The notes: generated by a model not told the origin, from the sequence alone. A stretch of 64,000 nt of DNA from Paramacrobiotus metropolitanus (GCF_019649055.1 NW_026570342.1:248001-312000); one strand, 5' to 3'; shown: positions 21,501 through 34,531, numbered from the stretch's first letter. Numbers and translations: made by a program.

Positions 21501-24500
21501 CCCTTACTGCACTGACTTTAGCCGAGCCCCCATCCGCACGACAATTACGGCACTTTTATTAATTTTGGCAGGCACCGGCCAAGCCGAGGGCACTAAATAA
21601 CGGGTACAGGACGTGCATCTATTGTTCTGATAAGCCCTCCTTAGCGGCCGGAGGCCGCCGAATGGGCAGACTGCCCGCTACTTTTCCTGCCTGAACTGGT
21701 CACTCGTATAATATTATACAGACAGACAATGCCAGCCGGCGCGCACCAAGAGTGCAACGTTTCAAAAATTGTTGTTGTTGACATGTAGCTTTTAGGAGAT
21801 AATCGTTGTGGCCATAAAACAGTCTAAAATGACCGCTTTCAAATGATGCAAAACAAGATGCAGTAACTACTACCACTAAATAACAGACGCGGTATTAACC
21901 ACTTTCGTACGCTAACAGATGGCTAAAGTTTACCGTATGAATATGGCTGATATTGCGTTTATTAGTCAGTGACTCAGTGGTAGCAATTATTGCTTCCTAT
22001 CGCACATCAATCGAAAGCGGCTTGCAGCCCACCGCATGCAACGCATAAGCAGTGTGGCGTGAAGCGCCGAGGTATGAAGGTTGACGTAACGTAGCATAAA
22101 TTTGAAAAATTCGCTGTATTTACGAATGCTTAACGTGAAATCAGGCTTCTATCACTAAGCAGTAAGAATTTTAAGGTTCTCGTTGTACTAATCTTATAGT
22201 ATCTCGAAATGTTATTAATTTCAACTGCAGAATACAAATCAATGCACGTATTTGCTAATCAAACAGTGAATTTTATTATCACATGTTGTTATATTATCTT
22301 AGTTTTTTTGGAAAGGTAATTTACGGCGTCCGTCTCTTTATCTGCCAAAACGAAAATGAGCGGAAGGGAAATCGGTTTTTCGGTTTCGAAGAAAAATATC
22401 ATTTAAACTTAAACTGAAAGTGCAGAGCCGCATACCGTAAGCTTTGGGTCGCCTATCGTAACGTGATTTCACAAATTCTTTGCAGTTGCCAACTGTTCTA
22501 CGAAGCGTGGAAATACGGCCCAGGACATTCTTTCTATTTTAAAAGTACCGATATAGAATTCCAGGATCTACACCTTCAGAGAGCGCATCTCAAGGAGATA
22601 AAATACGAATCCAGTATTCAGCTGATAATATTAATGCTATTGAGTGCCACGGGCATTATCCCCTTTTCAACTGTTAACTGCCTTTCCATCATATTATCCA
22701 TGCTATCCATTGCTAAATATTTTCCAGCATTTGCTCGTCTCCCAGGAAGGTTTGCCTTTAGTAAGAAGCTGCTTGCAGAGAAAGATTCCATCCAGCTAAC
22801 AGAAGCCAACCAACTGCTTGCATCATGGCTTTGGGTGCTGTACGGCACCATTTGCAATTTTCTGTATCTTGGGTGTCGGTATCACATCCTCATTGCTCTC
22901 GTTGTGTACAACTGGCAGGCTGCCATTGCTACAATAACTATCCAGTTTATCACGGTGTCGGCATTTCTGATTGGGTCGTATTATTCACTGAGCCAGAAGT
23001 ACCAGATGCGTCGATTAATTTCTAGACGCCCAAGAAAGAAGAAAAACCCATGGAAGATAAGAATCGGGTGGTGTTGCGCGTTTTGTGGCCAACTTGTTAC
23101 CACTTTGGGACATTTTCTGCTAGTACCGGTCACTACAACAATGACGAAAGTGGGATGCGTTATGGGTACCGCTTTGCAGCTTACGGCAGTAACTGCTTAC
23201 TGTATTGTGCTCCAACTTGGATGGGACAGAAAAGCCTATTGGTACCACACAATTCTGCAAGATGACAGTGAAACCGCGATAGACTTTTCCACAGTGCTCT
23301 TCCCGGCGCTAGTGGCAAACGTTGTTGTGTCGTGTGTGCTTCTGCCTTTGCTATGCCGTTTGATGGACGACAGCAGCGGTAACAGCTGTTGGCTGCGCCA
23401 TCGGGAAACGTGCCAAAAGTGTATTGGTATGTGATGGCATTTTGCAGCGGTTATAATTATAATTATGTTATAATTATTATCGTACCATCACATTCGTGAT
23501 GCAAGATTGTGTATGCTCTCGTTTTAACGAAGATTTGGAAATGACACCGGTATCAGCGGTGTTTGTTTTATATTATTTTCTTCATTGTTCTTAAAGGTTA
23601 CGAAGGCACGGCCGTGCAGATTCTCGATATAGGAAACGGAGAGCTACGCATATCGAAACTGGGCGTTACGCATATCGTTTCGATATGCACAGCCTTCGCG
23701 GCCGTGCATATTCGATACAAATCCGGAATGAAAGTCTGGCTTCAGACCATGCTCTTCAAACAGCTAATTTAATAATTAGGCTTAGCCTAATTGAATTTTA
23801 GAACTGTACAATACATTTCGCAGCGACGGAAAAAGTCATGATATTGCGCATAAATTCATAATGCGCGCACAAGATACGTACCATTAAAACTTAAGTCCAG
23901 CGAAATAAAAAGAACAATTCGATTACAAAATTCGGCTAATGCCAATTTTTTTGTCCTATAGATTTCCAGGAACGTTATTGCAAGGTTCGGCCATGTTGGC
24001 TTTGCGAATGGGCATCGTCTTATGAAAAAAACCATCTAACAGCGATCTATGACGACTTTGGAGACTTCAAGGAGGATAAAGATAAGATAAATGGCCAAAT
24101 TGAAACACCCGTCATGTTTTCAGGAAAACCTCTACCAACCGACCACCATCCGAACGGACGTTTACCAACCGAGAAGTGGATTGCGCACAAAGTGCTTCGT
24201 TGTAAAAGAATCTGTGACCGACAGTGCGATCGCGACGGAGATATGCTTCTTTGTTTGGAGCACATCACGGCATTAAGAGCGACATCTACCATCCCTCATG
24301 ACGGTATCGGATGTCCGCACAGCGGACATGCTGGCTTATGTTGGAAGTGTTGCAAAGTTTTCGGAGTTTATGAAACGCTACCTGGTGATTGTACTATGAC
24401 AGTCCTTTTAGAAGCAATTTACGCTCGTGATGTCATGCCTTTTCAGCTGTTATTCAAAGCGCAGCTGTATGACCGTGGAATCGCTAAGGATGGCGTTACT

Positions 24501-24797
24501 CTGGATGTATACTGGTCGCGTTTCAAACAGATCAGGGACGAGCATAAGTACTGCAGATACGAGTGTATGCTCAACAGAGTATACAAAACTACGGCTAACC
24601 ATTCAGAATTGCGTGTTAATGTCCAGCCGAAAGTAACCGATGGCATCTTTTTGGATAATTTCGATTTCATCCTTAACCTGTCATCAGTTCACTGTAAACA
24701 ATTCGCCGAGCACCTATTGCTGCACGATGGTTATATCGATCAACGGCATGCCTTCCCAGCCCTGAAATGTCCCTTACGAAATCCAGATTCGCATTGA
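18568..24797 (+). CDS. XK-related-like multi-pass membrane protein with cysteine-rich C-terminal domain (gene 1)
   Basis: Four exons, 18568-18888, 19260-19870, 22486-23426 and 23962-24797, join in phases 0, 2 and 1 to an uninterrupted 902-residue frame. Junctions are GGT|GTGAGG, TCTCG|GTAAGA and ATTG|GTATGT with CAG, GCAG and TATAG acceptors. Residues 1-110 are acidic and serine-rich. The membrane part begins with ALVDIATDILFIWNLW (about 197-212), a match to the first helices of XK/XKR proteins, then FITCVPFLPLILSTI. The exon 2/3 junction region (LEIFPFAFFSR, CQLFYEAWKYG) and YESSIQLIILMLLS resemble the XKR segment around its E-x-P-Q-L motif. Several more helices follow. Exon 4 is a cytoplasmic-looking domain with C-x4-PCW-x-CEW and ECMLNR. 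XKR proteins act in phospholipid scrambling, so that role is inferred, not shown. A MITE sits in intron 2. Confidence 0.7.
18970..18997. other. Short perfect hairpin in intron 1 of gene 1
   Basis: TCTACCAGCT...ATCTGGTAGA in the first intron can form a short stem. A second hairpin, CCCCGCAGCATCTGCTGCGGG, lies near 19045. They may affect splicing. This is a structural observation only. Confidence 0.4.
20193..20788. mobile_element. Pogo/Tigger-type MITE (Tc1/mariner superfamily)
   Basis: The ends read CAGTAAAACCTCT (20193) and AGAGGTTTTACTG (20788), with TA at both flanks (20191-20192, 20789-20790). CAGT(A/G)(A/G)AACCTC ends are characteristic of pogo/Tigger-like elements. Inside, subterminal pieces also mirror each other (ATACACTTCTCTGTAACATA near the left end, GGTATAACATACGAA near the right). 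No transposase, 596 bp. It lies in intron 2 of the XK-related-like gene 1. Confidence 0.8.
23427..23961 (+). other. Intron 3 of gene 1 with short palindromes
   Basis: The intron carries CACGGCCGTG and two inverted GCATATCGAAAC / GTTTCGATATGC copies at about 23610-23710. It is otherwise unremarkable. Apparent frames across it are chance. Confidence 0.5.
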
Positions 24798-25620
24798 CAT
24801 GCCTCAAACACTAGTACAGCAGAATGCTTACAGCATCTTATGGGATTGTCAGTTGCTCTTCAACATCAGTTATTGATTCTTTCATTCCTGTCTTCCTCTT
24901 TAAGACCAGTGTCTATCATCAAAAAACGGGGAAGGCGGCCGCGCCCGCCTCAAGCGCTGGCCTGTCAGGGCACACCAACTGGTGCGCACACTATTTCGCA
25001 GTATTCAAATTCGACGCGCGACCTGTTTGCCACAAGGACATTTCGAAACCACACAAACGGAGGCTGGGACACTTCGGTTTGGGAAATTTTTTTCTGAGAC
25101 ATTTTGACGAAACGTCTGGGTCGCGGACAGTTCTCCACAAAGTCGACACGCTTAATTTTCGGATTTTCCGGTCTTTTTCTTCCGTTTTCTTAGGTCACCT
25201 TGGGTTAATAACTTTTTTGGTTTTTAGGTTTATGTTTTCTTGTTTTCTTATTTTTTCGTAGTTTCTTAGGTTTTTTGAGTTTCTTTGGTGTCTTGATTTT
25301 CCCACTTCTTTTAGTTTTCGTAAACTTTTTCTTAGGTTTGCATGACTGTTTTAATAAGCTTAATAACAATAATCTGAGGAAGGCAATGTTTCCTCGGCGA
25401 AACGTTTTTGCCGCGAACTGTTTCGGCGTCGAAACGGTCTCGCGAAGAAATGTCACGCGACTTGATGTCCTGCCGACTACATAGATGTCCCGCAACGAAA
25501 CGTCGCGCGGCGAGATGACCTTGCGGCGAAATGTCTGCGACCGAATGTCCTGCCTACTAATCTTCAGCGACATGTCGCCAGGCCGAAAAAGCCCATGCTG
25601 TAGCATGAGCCAGAGTCAAG
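24798..25620. repeat. Degenerate repeat block with TTCTTAGGTTT core
   Basis: From about 25020 to 25590 the sequence carries repeated variants of GGCGAAATGTC / GACATTTCG on both sides of a core (25150-25350) with several TTTCTTAGGT motifs. This is the same architecture as the foldback elements at 245-745 and 17308-17705, though more decayed. No gene is seen downstream of gene 1. Confidence 0.55.
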
Positions 25621-26847
25621 ACTGTAGTTGAGAGATTGCAGCATGAAGTAGATATGTTCTGCCTTCAGACAGCTTCGTAGTCAGAAAGTCATTATCTTTT
25701 ATAAGTTTTTTGCATGTGCTCCTTATTTCGAGGAAAACACTTTCTAGAAAGTAGCAAAATGTGCCGCAAACTGCAAAGTCAACATTGGTTTGCCGACAAT
25801 AAGCAAACTGCAAAAATGCATGAATTTCATAAAAATCAACTGCAAAAGTAACACTTTGTCAATGCCCGATAATTTTAGTTCCAAATAGCAACGCGCTTGG
25901 TTTAAATTTGTAAATCGGCGGTTTACAAAAAATTGTTCAAGCCGTTATGCAACTGTTTCTGCTGCTGCCAATCGTTACATCCTACTCTGAGCATGTACTC
26001 TCAGACCGAGAATGATTTACTGTATTGTATCATCATATGGTAAAAATAATCTTGCCAGGTGCCAAAAAAAAACTGTTGGAAACCGTTGCACAAGACATAC
26101 CGCTCATACTGTGTACTGTCCATATACACACGCAGACACATACGCGATGCAGAAAAGTCAGTGCACAGCTGCTGGTAATTCTGGGGTTGAGCCGGTATTA
26201 TTTGATCGTAAACATATACGTAAAGTGCCACTCTATTAAAGAACTATTTTGCCGAAGGCACCAAACTTCTTTCTATCGCCTGCATGGCACTGACTGGCGT
26301 GCTGTCCAAACGGCAACCATGCTGCTACTGCTGACTGAAAATCTTGTTTTTCAACATCTACATGTATCAGCTATTCAATATCGAAAATTGGCAGTGTAAT
26401 CAATCAACAATTTTCGGAATGCGGACTAAGCCAGTTAACGTTGCCATCCACGACGTCAGTTTCCAGCGCTGCGTGATTGTGATTATTTTATTTATTTAAA
26501 GCCCTTTGGATTTCGATCAGTTGCCCCTGTAATGAAGTAAGGTTTGTACGGTTGTAATCCGGTCAGGTTCCGAAGGCCGTTTTTCCTTAGAACTGCAAGT
26601 GAAGTTAATGTACGGTTGTCCGAAATTCCGAATCACACGATTTCCGCGAAATATACTAACGCTGGTCAGTGAAAAATCCAAAAAGTTTAAAACTTACCGT
26701 AGGAACGAAGTCATCGTAATGAATCAAGTCTGTAATCACATAAAAAAAGGATGGACAAAATGTATGTAAAAGCATGTAGGATCGCATCATTCTAAGTCAC
26801 ATAATTATCCACATTTATGCAGACAGCGCAGTGCACTGTACGATTAA
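25621..26847. other. Intergenic DNA, no feature seen
   Basis: No coding region with recognisable domains or good splice signals. Short open frames near 26001-26399 on both strands overlap each other and are not supported. Confidence 0.35.
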
Positions 26848-28240
26848 CAGGGAACATTTTGAGGCTATAAATTCAGAAAATCCTCAATTTTTGCAGAAAG
26901 TTAGAACAACTATATAAGTCGAATAAAAAAATTATTTCATGTGCCATGGCCAATGGGCGGGGCCAAAACAGAATTTAAAAGTCAATTCTGCACTGTTCTG
27001 TAGCCTATAGGCAGTGCCCCACATTATATTGTACTTTACAGTACTATTATAACGTTAGTGAACAATCTTTACCAGTGCAAGGCCAGCTTACTCGTTCCAA
27101 ATTTTTATCTGCGCTTCACAAGCGGCTGAATTGGGAATGCTCTTTGTGTTTCGAGTGAATCGAGTCTTACGACTTCGACGTAATATTCGAACAATTGCTA
27201 ACAGAAATCAAACTGAATCGCTTCTACTAAAAAAATGAAGTTCAAACTGCATAATCTCCACAAACGGGAAACAGCTATGACATACCACAAGCGAGCAAAC
27301 AGATAACAATTTGAAACGAGAAAGCTGGCCTCGTCCTGGTACAGATTGTTCATTGTTCAGTAACGCTTACTCGTATGGTCGTTCAAGTGAAACACCCGAA
27401 ATATTAAGTTCCCCAAACCAATTTTCTTCCGGTGTTTTTCTTTATCCAATTAAGGAGGATTTACTCTTTACAGAGTACTAGGAATTTTTAAAAAAGCTTG
27501 AACCGTTTTCTTGCAATTGCGTCGTAAGAAATCAGTGACGAACGCGCTTTAGCCACGCCACATGAGCCACTGCACTTAGCTCATATAATTGGAGTCACCG
27601 CCGTACATGGGCGGCTGTGCCATCGCCGTGTTAGAAGTTGATTTAGAGGAGCTCGAATTCAGTTTAAAGACATCAACTTTGAAGAAATGAGGAAAAAAAT
27701 TAAATTAAACAAAATCAAGTTGGACTAAATTAACGTCTAACACGGCGATGGCACAGCCGCCTATGTACGGCGGCGGCTACAATTATATGAGCTTAGTGCA
27801 TTGGCTCATGTGGCGTGGCTAAAGCGCGTTCGTCACTGATTTCTTACGACGCAATTGCAAGAAAACGGTTCAAGCTTTTTTAAAAATTTCTGGTACTCTG
27901 TAAAGAGTAAAACATCCTTAATTGGATAAAGAAAAAAACCGGGAGAAAATCGGTTTGGGGAACTTAATATTTCGGGTATTTCACTTGAACGACCATCGCT
28001 CATTCACTTATCATAGTGTTTCACTTGAACGACCATACGAGTACTATATTAATCTTGTAAGGTATAATGCGGTGCACTGCCTGTAGGCTACAGCACAGTG
28101 TAGAATTAACTTCTAAATTCTGTTTTGGCCACGCCCATTGGCCATGGCACATGAAATAATTTTTTTGTTTAACCTATATAGTTCTAACCTTCTGCAAAAA
28201 CTGAGGATTATCTGAATTTATAGCCTCAAAATGTTCCCTG
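26848..28240. mobile_element. Large foldback element (1.4 kb inverted repeat)
   Basis: It begins CAGGGAACATTTTGAGGCTA and ends with its reverse complement at 28240. Arms of at least 500 bp align almost throughout, for example CATGTGCCATGGCCAATGGG, GGTCGTTCAAGTGAAA and GGCGGCTGTGCCATCGCCGT on the left and their complements on the right, with a loop at about 27645-27735. The left arm holds an extra segment of about 330 bp (27045-27370) absent from the right. The right arm has a local duplication of TTTCACTTGAACGACCAT. No coding capacity and no clear target duplication. It separates XK-related-like genes 1 and 2. Confidence 0.8.
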
Positions 28241-28771
28241 GTAAGTTGAGATATCTGGCTATCTAGTGCACTACCTCACATGCGCACGGATGATTGTGTA
28301 TGGGATTTAATATGCGACCGTTTAGTTCTAAAGTGTTTTTGTTTGTTGACAGAACACAAGTTACTGTATATTTGCCTACGAATCAATGATTTTGACTTGA
28401 ACACAGAGAAACACCCTTTCCCTTTTGCACCGACAGATCTATAAAAAAACCCACCCATCCACCATCTTGAATACCCAGCGGTTGTTTTGCTAAGTATTAC
28501 TTTTTTGTGTGGTCTAGCTGTACAGCCCAAGAAAGCGTTCCAAAGGTTGTTAGGAGCGCATAAGCTATAGAGGTAAGTCGTAGCGACCAAATCTGAATGT
28601 GCCAATATTGAACCTTTGCTATTTTCTCATCGCCTGCTACGTTAGTTTAGACGGTACAGTATGCCAGTCTGGAAGCTACGCCTGATGTTTGTTATGCTCA
28701 CTTATGCTTATGCTTAGAATCTCTCTTTCGCTCGTAGTATGAAATAGACGCAAGAAGGAAGACAATTAATT
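28241..28771. other. Upstream region of the second XK-related-like gene
   Basis: No coding sequence is seen. The promoter of the gene starting at 28772 presumably lies here, but no distinctive element is visible. Confidence 0.35.
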
Positions 28772-31700
28772 ATGATGCACCATATGGACAAGAAAAGGGA
28801 GGCAAGGGGCAGTTCACTATCTTTGCCCACTAATTTTTACAAACTTACCTCGGCCAGCGATGTTGACACTTGGTCAGAACACGCGCTACGAGTACCTGTC
28901 GTACTGGGACGCGGTACAGAGGACGATCTCTTTTTTCTGAGGCATAGTGCTTACCGGGACCGATCATGCAGCAGTGCCTTACAGTTGCAAGTGCCAAGCC
29001 CATGTCAAGAAGCGGAACGGTCAACCCATGAACATAGCAACGAGCAAGTATGGCTTTCCTCGACTGATGAAACAAAGCAAATACGACCTATTCTGACTGA
29101 TAAAGACAACAAAATATGTCCAATTCCGGCTGGTGAAGAAAAGCAAATACGACGTATCTTGACGGATGAAGAGCTCTATTTACGATATATCAGGGAATAT
29201 CCCCAAGAGCGAGCAACAACTTCTAAAAGCTGCAGTATACCAGTCTTCAACCATAATGCCTGCAAAAATGTTACAGCGGTGCGGAGCGATGACGCAACCG
29301 ATTTTACGAGTCGGCAGGCGGGACATCATTCTGATTTACATCAGCAAGCACTATCTGTCAATACCCTGACAACGAACGCAGCAGCCACGAGCCGCGGCGA
29401 CAGCAGCGCGGCTGATTCCAGTCCCTGTGAGCCGCTTTTTGAAGACGATGACGTCGCTAGCGACAGGGAAACATGGCTGGCTTTGTGCCAAACCGCTGTG
29501 ACAGTTGTGCAACAACCGAGGACACTTTTTCAAAATGCGTTCAAAAGTATGCATAACATTTTTGCTGCCCTGCCCAGATGGCCTGGAAGTTGTTTCGGTT
29601 CGCTGCACGAACCTCCAAGAGATTTCGTTAGCAAGCTATCCCACGGGATAAATCAGCTTGGAAACTGCTCGAACTGGCTGTTAGGGTTCTTTAAAGGCTT
29701 TATGTGCAGTATCTTGCACCGGTTAGGTCACTATTTGTGGGGCTTTCCTGATCCATTCTTCGCCACTAGTGGATTCTGGAGATGGTTCCGTTTGCTTATC
29801 AGTTTTGGCATTTTTACCATCAGTCTGACAATATTGGATGTGGTATCGGATGTCCTCGTTGTGCTGCAGCTTTGGGCGGACACAAACTGCCATCTCAATT
29901 CATCATTGCTTACGTTCATTACTGTAGTACCTCTTTTTCCAGTTATTATCTCCACAGTGATGGAACGGCTTCAGTTGAAAAACAGCTGGGCTGGAGCGTC
30001 GGCGCTAAATTGGCGGCTGGCTCGCCAGAAGCTGATGAATCTCGAAGATCCCCTTCTATTATCAAAAGATACGAAGAGAGATAGCAGTGAGTCTTGGACA
30101 GAGGTGTCCGATATGGGTAAAAATTGGAGCTGGAGTATGAGAGCACAACTTGAAATTTTCCCGTTTGAGTTTGTTAGCCGGTAAGACAAACTTTAATAAA
30201 TAGTAGAAAATTCTGTCATACTAAACTTAAATTCGATTAGTTTTGTTGATGTACTTTTAAATATAGTAGCCATTAAATAGAAGGAAATGCGCCACTTTCA
30301 GATCCGGCCGCTGTTTTCTTATTCAGACCCGGTCGGACTTCGCTTATACGTTATGTAGATTATCGAGCAGCGTGTGCGTCAGTTACCGTATACCAGACCC
30401 TGTGGTGCAATTTTTGCGTCAGTTACCGTATACCAGACCCTGTGGTGCAATTTCGTTTAGCAGCTACAGTAATTTGAATCACATCAACAGCGGTAGTTCT
30501 CAAACGATGTAGGTCATAGAAATATAGATTCGCGATGTTTCACAAATGACCCTTTTTTTTGGCATGATAACCAATTTAATCTTCGTAGATGCCGAAAATT
30601 TTTTCGAGCTTGGAAATTCAGTGCAACCGATATAAGAAGAAACAGGTATACGAAAGGCAACGACATCGAATTTCAAGATATGCAACTGCAAAGAGCGCAA
30701 CTGAAGCAAATCAAATATGAATCGAGTATCCAGTTGATCATCTTACTAGTTCTAATCGGTACGGGTGTATTGCCTTTCTCAGCTATACCATGTGTTTCAT
30801 TGGTCTGCTCCTTCGTATCGGTTTTCAAATATATCCCTCCGTGCGCGCATTTACCAGGAAAATTCGCATTCAACAAGAGTCTGTTGGGCCAGCGCGACTG
30901 CTTAAGCGTAACGGAGGTTAATCACATGCTGCGGCCACGAATACTTATCTTACATGGAGCAATGTGTAATTTTCTGTATATCGCCTGCCGTTATCATGTA
31001 TTCATTTCCCTCATTATTATCAATTGGCACGCCGCGGTCTACACGACACTCTTGCAAGCACTAATTGTTGTTATCTCCATGGTGTGGTCGTTTAGTGGAG
31101 TAAAAATTCAATCAAAATATACCATGCGGCGCGTTCGGCCACCCAGTGGCTATAATGAGTCATCTGGCACAGTTTTTATTCGCTGCGCTTGGAAAAGGAA
31201 AGTTGGAAGCGCTTGTGCATTTTTCCTACAAATGGCGACCGCTTTAACTTACTTTTTGCTGATACCGCTTACAACAACAATGACGAAACTAGGGTGTTTT
31301 GTCGGTACCGCTTTGCAAGCGGTAGCAATTGTGGTCTATCTTCTTGTTCTCCACCTTGGATGGAGACTAAGTATTTCGTCTTACGTAGATACATCCCATA
31401 AATGGCTTTTGCACCATTCTTCCTCACTCGTCTATCCTACGTTGTTTGCCAATGCTGCGGTTTCTTGTGTTCTGCTGCCGCTGGTGCAGTTATTGCTGGA
31501 CAATAAGAATACTGCCAGTTGGCTCGTGCATCGAAACAAATGCCGAAATTGTTTAGGTAAGATTTGCTCTGCCGTGGCTTATAGCTAATTTCATCGTAAT
31601 GTTATTTCGGTCATTTTTATCTTTAAGTATATGTTTTTATAAATGGGTCACCAATCTGGTTGCCCAGCCGGTTCACAGTTCGGTAATTCCGGGCCTTTCC

Positions 31701-32921
31701 GGCAGTCTTCAGAATCTATCCTGTTTACAGTTCATACTAAAACTCAGGCGTCAAGTTTTTATATTTTGTTTTCTTAAAACCGATGATTTCTTAAAAACGC
31801 ATTATGTACGACAGTGGTAAATTTGGTGACCGGTTTATATAAACTTATAGTTTAAGTGGTGAATTTCGTTCTGTGCAGTACTGTGATATCCACACGTGCG
31901 CAGTATGGAACAAAGACTGCCACGTCTAACAGGTGTAGCGCTGAAAACTTCAATCAACCGTTGACTTACCGTACTTATGTTCCGGATTTTAATCGTTTTG
32001 ACTGGATCTTGTTCTTGTGTGTTGTAGCATTTCAAAGTCGATATTGCAAAAAAACACCTTGTTGGATGTGTGATTGGTTGTGGGCCTTAGAAAAGGGGAA
32101 TGTCAGGCGTTACTCCGGACGTCCAGAACGCGAAGACATTCTATGGAAGGCCCGCTATGGAAGGCCAGATTTTGAGAAGCGTGCCATTGATTGCGGTTGC
32201 AGATTATGATCCGCTTCAGGGATATGAAACATCAGAAGCATTTTATCGACTTTTGGCACACTATCACAAGGATGTTCCCGGTGACAAGCTGCTGTGTCGT
32301 GCGCATTCTGATCAGTATTACGCAAATTCTGAGGAAGGTGCACCAGACAGCCCGGTAGAGTCACTACGCTTGTTTCACCAAAAAGGACTTGTTCGTTTCT
32401 GGGATGACTGGTGCAACACCAGGTTGGAGAGACTTACGGATGACTTATCTGACTGGGATATGCTGAGTGACATTTCGCGAGAAGGAGCTATGACAACCAT
32501 TATAGCGAACATTTATCATTATGAAGTATTGCCTTTGCAGTTGTGGTTCAGAGCTATCCTGTATGACCAAGGTGTTGAAAGTTCAGAACGGCAAAACACT
32601 TGCTGGTCACGGCTCAAGGAGATCAGGGATCAACACAGATCATGCCGATACGAATGTGTTCTCAATCAAAATGTACGAGCAGGAACAGTTGAGCTAATAA
32701 TCAAGGTTCCCGTCACAGGAGCCAATGCGCCCGCTTACGATACCTGCAATGTCACCATTGAAATGACATCAAGATATGGCAAGGAGTTTGCTGACTATTT
32801 CCTGCTTCATAACGGTTATCAGGGCTGCAAAAGTTGGCCGGCTCGTACATGCCCAGGGCTATTCGACTTTGAAGGCCAAGCGGCTGAAAGGATCCACATC
32901 AACGCAAGCGATCTTTATTGA
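28772..32921 (+). CDS. XK-related-like multi-pass membrane protein with cysteine-rich C-terminal domain (gene 2)
   Basis: Three exons, 28772-30180, 30589-31556 and 32028-32921, correspond to exons 1+2, 3 and 4 of gene 1, with the same intron phases (2 then 1). The donors are AGCCG|GTAAGA and TTAG|GTAAGA. The first 240 residues are polar and hold a repeated KQIR.ILTD motif. The membrane section starts with TILDVVSDVLVVLQLW (about residue 355), then FITVVPLFPVIISTV, IKYESSIQLIILLVL and later helices. The last exon has C-x4-PCW-x-CDW, LLCRAH, PLQLWFRAILYDQG and YECVLNQ. Exon lengths sum to 3n+1, and the frame shifts by one base at the homopolymer AAAAGGGG (32091-32098), between the CDW motif and the rest of the domain. 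Either the copy is inactive or there is one extra base in the sequence. Function by analogy with XKR scramblases is inferred. Confidence 0.65.
30376..30455. repeat. 40-bp tandem duplication in intron 1 of gene 2
   Basis: GCGTCAGTTACCGTATACCA and the following 20 bases are repeated once, essentially unchanged, with period 40. It is a recent duplication in the first intron of gene 2. Confidence 0.85.
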
Positions 32922-34531
32922 CATAACCGGAATATACTGTAAATCATAATAATAATATGGATTTAATCATAATGTACTATGAGCAATAATGATTCCTTTT
33001 ATTGCTAGGTTGTCATCAATATTACAGTGCGGAAAGATTCTGAAAGTATTTTTAACACGGCTGTCAATCGTGTCACACGAAGTAAACACAAAAGTTAATA
33101 AGGAAGGAGATTTTTAGCCGGCGTCTTGTGGTGCGCATTTCTCCGTTGCTCTTCGCCACGTAATAGTCGTTATTCGAGCCGCCTATACTCAGTTTCAAAA
33201 GTACGGTTTTAGTTGCAAAGAGAATATTCCTCCTACAGCGATATTCGATGTTGGGATATCTTCTACGCTAAAGTATCATATATCCTTAATCTTGGCAATC
33301 CTGCTGTTGCTTATACAAATATTAGGGTGTTGCATTATTATTATTGTTATCTGCAGCTTGTCACCACAATTAAATGCAGCCCACCTTCACTGCGTAAGTA
33401 TCATACAAAGTGACACTTTCAACCTGACATTCTAGGAAATTCATTTTGAAGTAGTTTCCAATCAGCGGAAGCATTGCGGGAATAAGTACAGCAAAAAGTC
33501 CAAAACTTCTTGCGATTAATACGCCCCTTGCCGCACTTTTGAACAGTGCTCTTGTACTCTGTAGTCTGCAGTCAGATGTACTCTTTAATGTAAAGCTTGT
33601 CGTGCGATCCAGGAGATAACAACGCGTGCGTGCGTGTCAACATCCAAGAGATATCGCTTAATTAGAATTTCAAAGGGCAATGGTATAAACCGTTGTACTC
33701 AAGAATCGACGTGGAAGTTGTATGTTACATTACGCACTTGGACCTTCGGCAGCACGGATGCATACCGCCACAAGTTACAACCCGCGTCGATTTCCCGCGC
33801 ACTCAACACCGACCTTTTTTACTGGGCGCTGAATTTGAAGGAGCATAAAACCCAAACTGGCCAAGAGCAGTTTGTTTTTGAATTTGTCTTTCGCTGTTTG
33901 GCATTATTTTTGGTCTGCCTGTTTGAACGAACACGAATTCTGGTAGCGCCTTTACGCGTCCAAGCGTACAACTGTTTTCTAGTAAGAGAATGCACTTTTG
34001 AAGGCCTCTGGCATGATCCTGCTGTCACGGTGTATACTGTAACCGCCCATGAGGGCGATCAGCTATGGAGAGCCCCTGTTAATGGATTTTCTACTGGAAT
34101 ATCAGTGTCTCTGATTTTGAATTGACCATTTTTATGTATTTTCTCCCATTTATGCCCTTTTATGAATAAAAGCTAATATTAAGGGACACCCCATGTTTCC
34201 CCATATTGTAGATTTATAGGATATAGGTAGCAGTACCTATGACACTGCGTATAACGTCGGCGCCTGTGCCCCACTGCCCGATCTTGTTTATGCTTATGCT
34301 TGTTTATGTTTTTGCTTGTTAAATTAGAATTCGTTGGCCGAATTCAGTACAGAGTACTATGGGTGCAGTTGCAAAATTTAATAGTTTCGAACAATTAATC
34401 TGTTGAAGCAACAAAAGTAATCTACAGTATAAGAAACTAAGTCAACGTTTAACGTTTGAAAGCCGTGCACTCGGCCGTCACCCGTGTTTTCCTAGCACGC
34501 AGCATCGACCTTTCACTTTTCGGAGAAGTCG
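32922..34531. other. Intergenic DNA, no secure gene
   Basis: An open frame at 33634-34125 lacks an ATG start and a recognisable domain and is not called. No RNA gene is seen. Confidence 0.35.

Noticed and set aside
33634-34125. 163-residue plus-strand frame
   Set aside because: Start is not ATG, composition is mixed, and no domain or splice signals support it.
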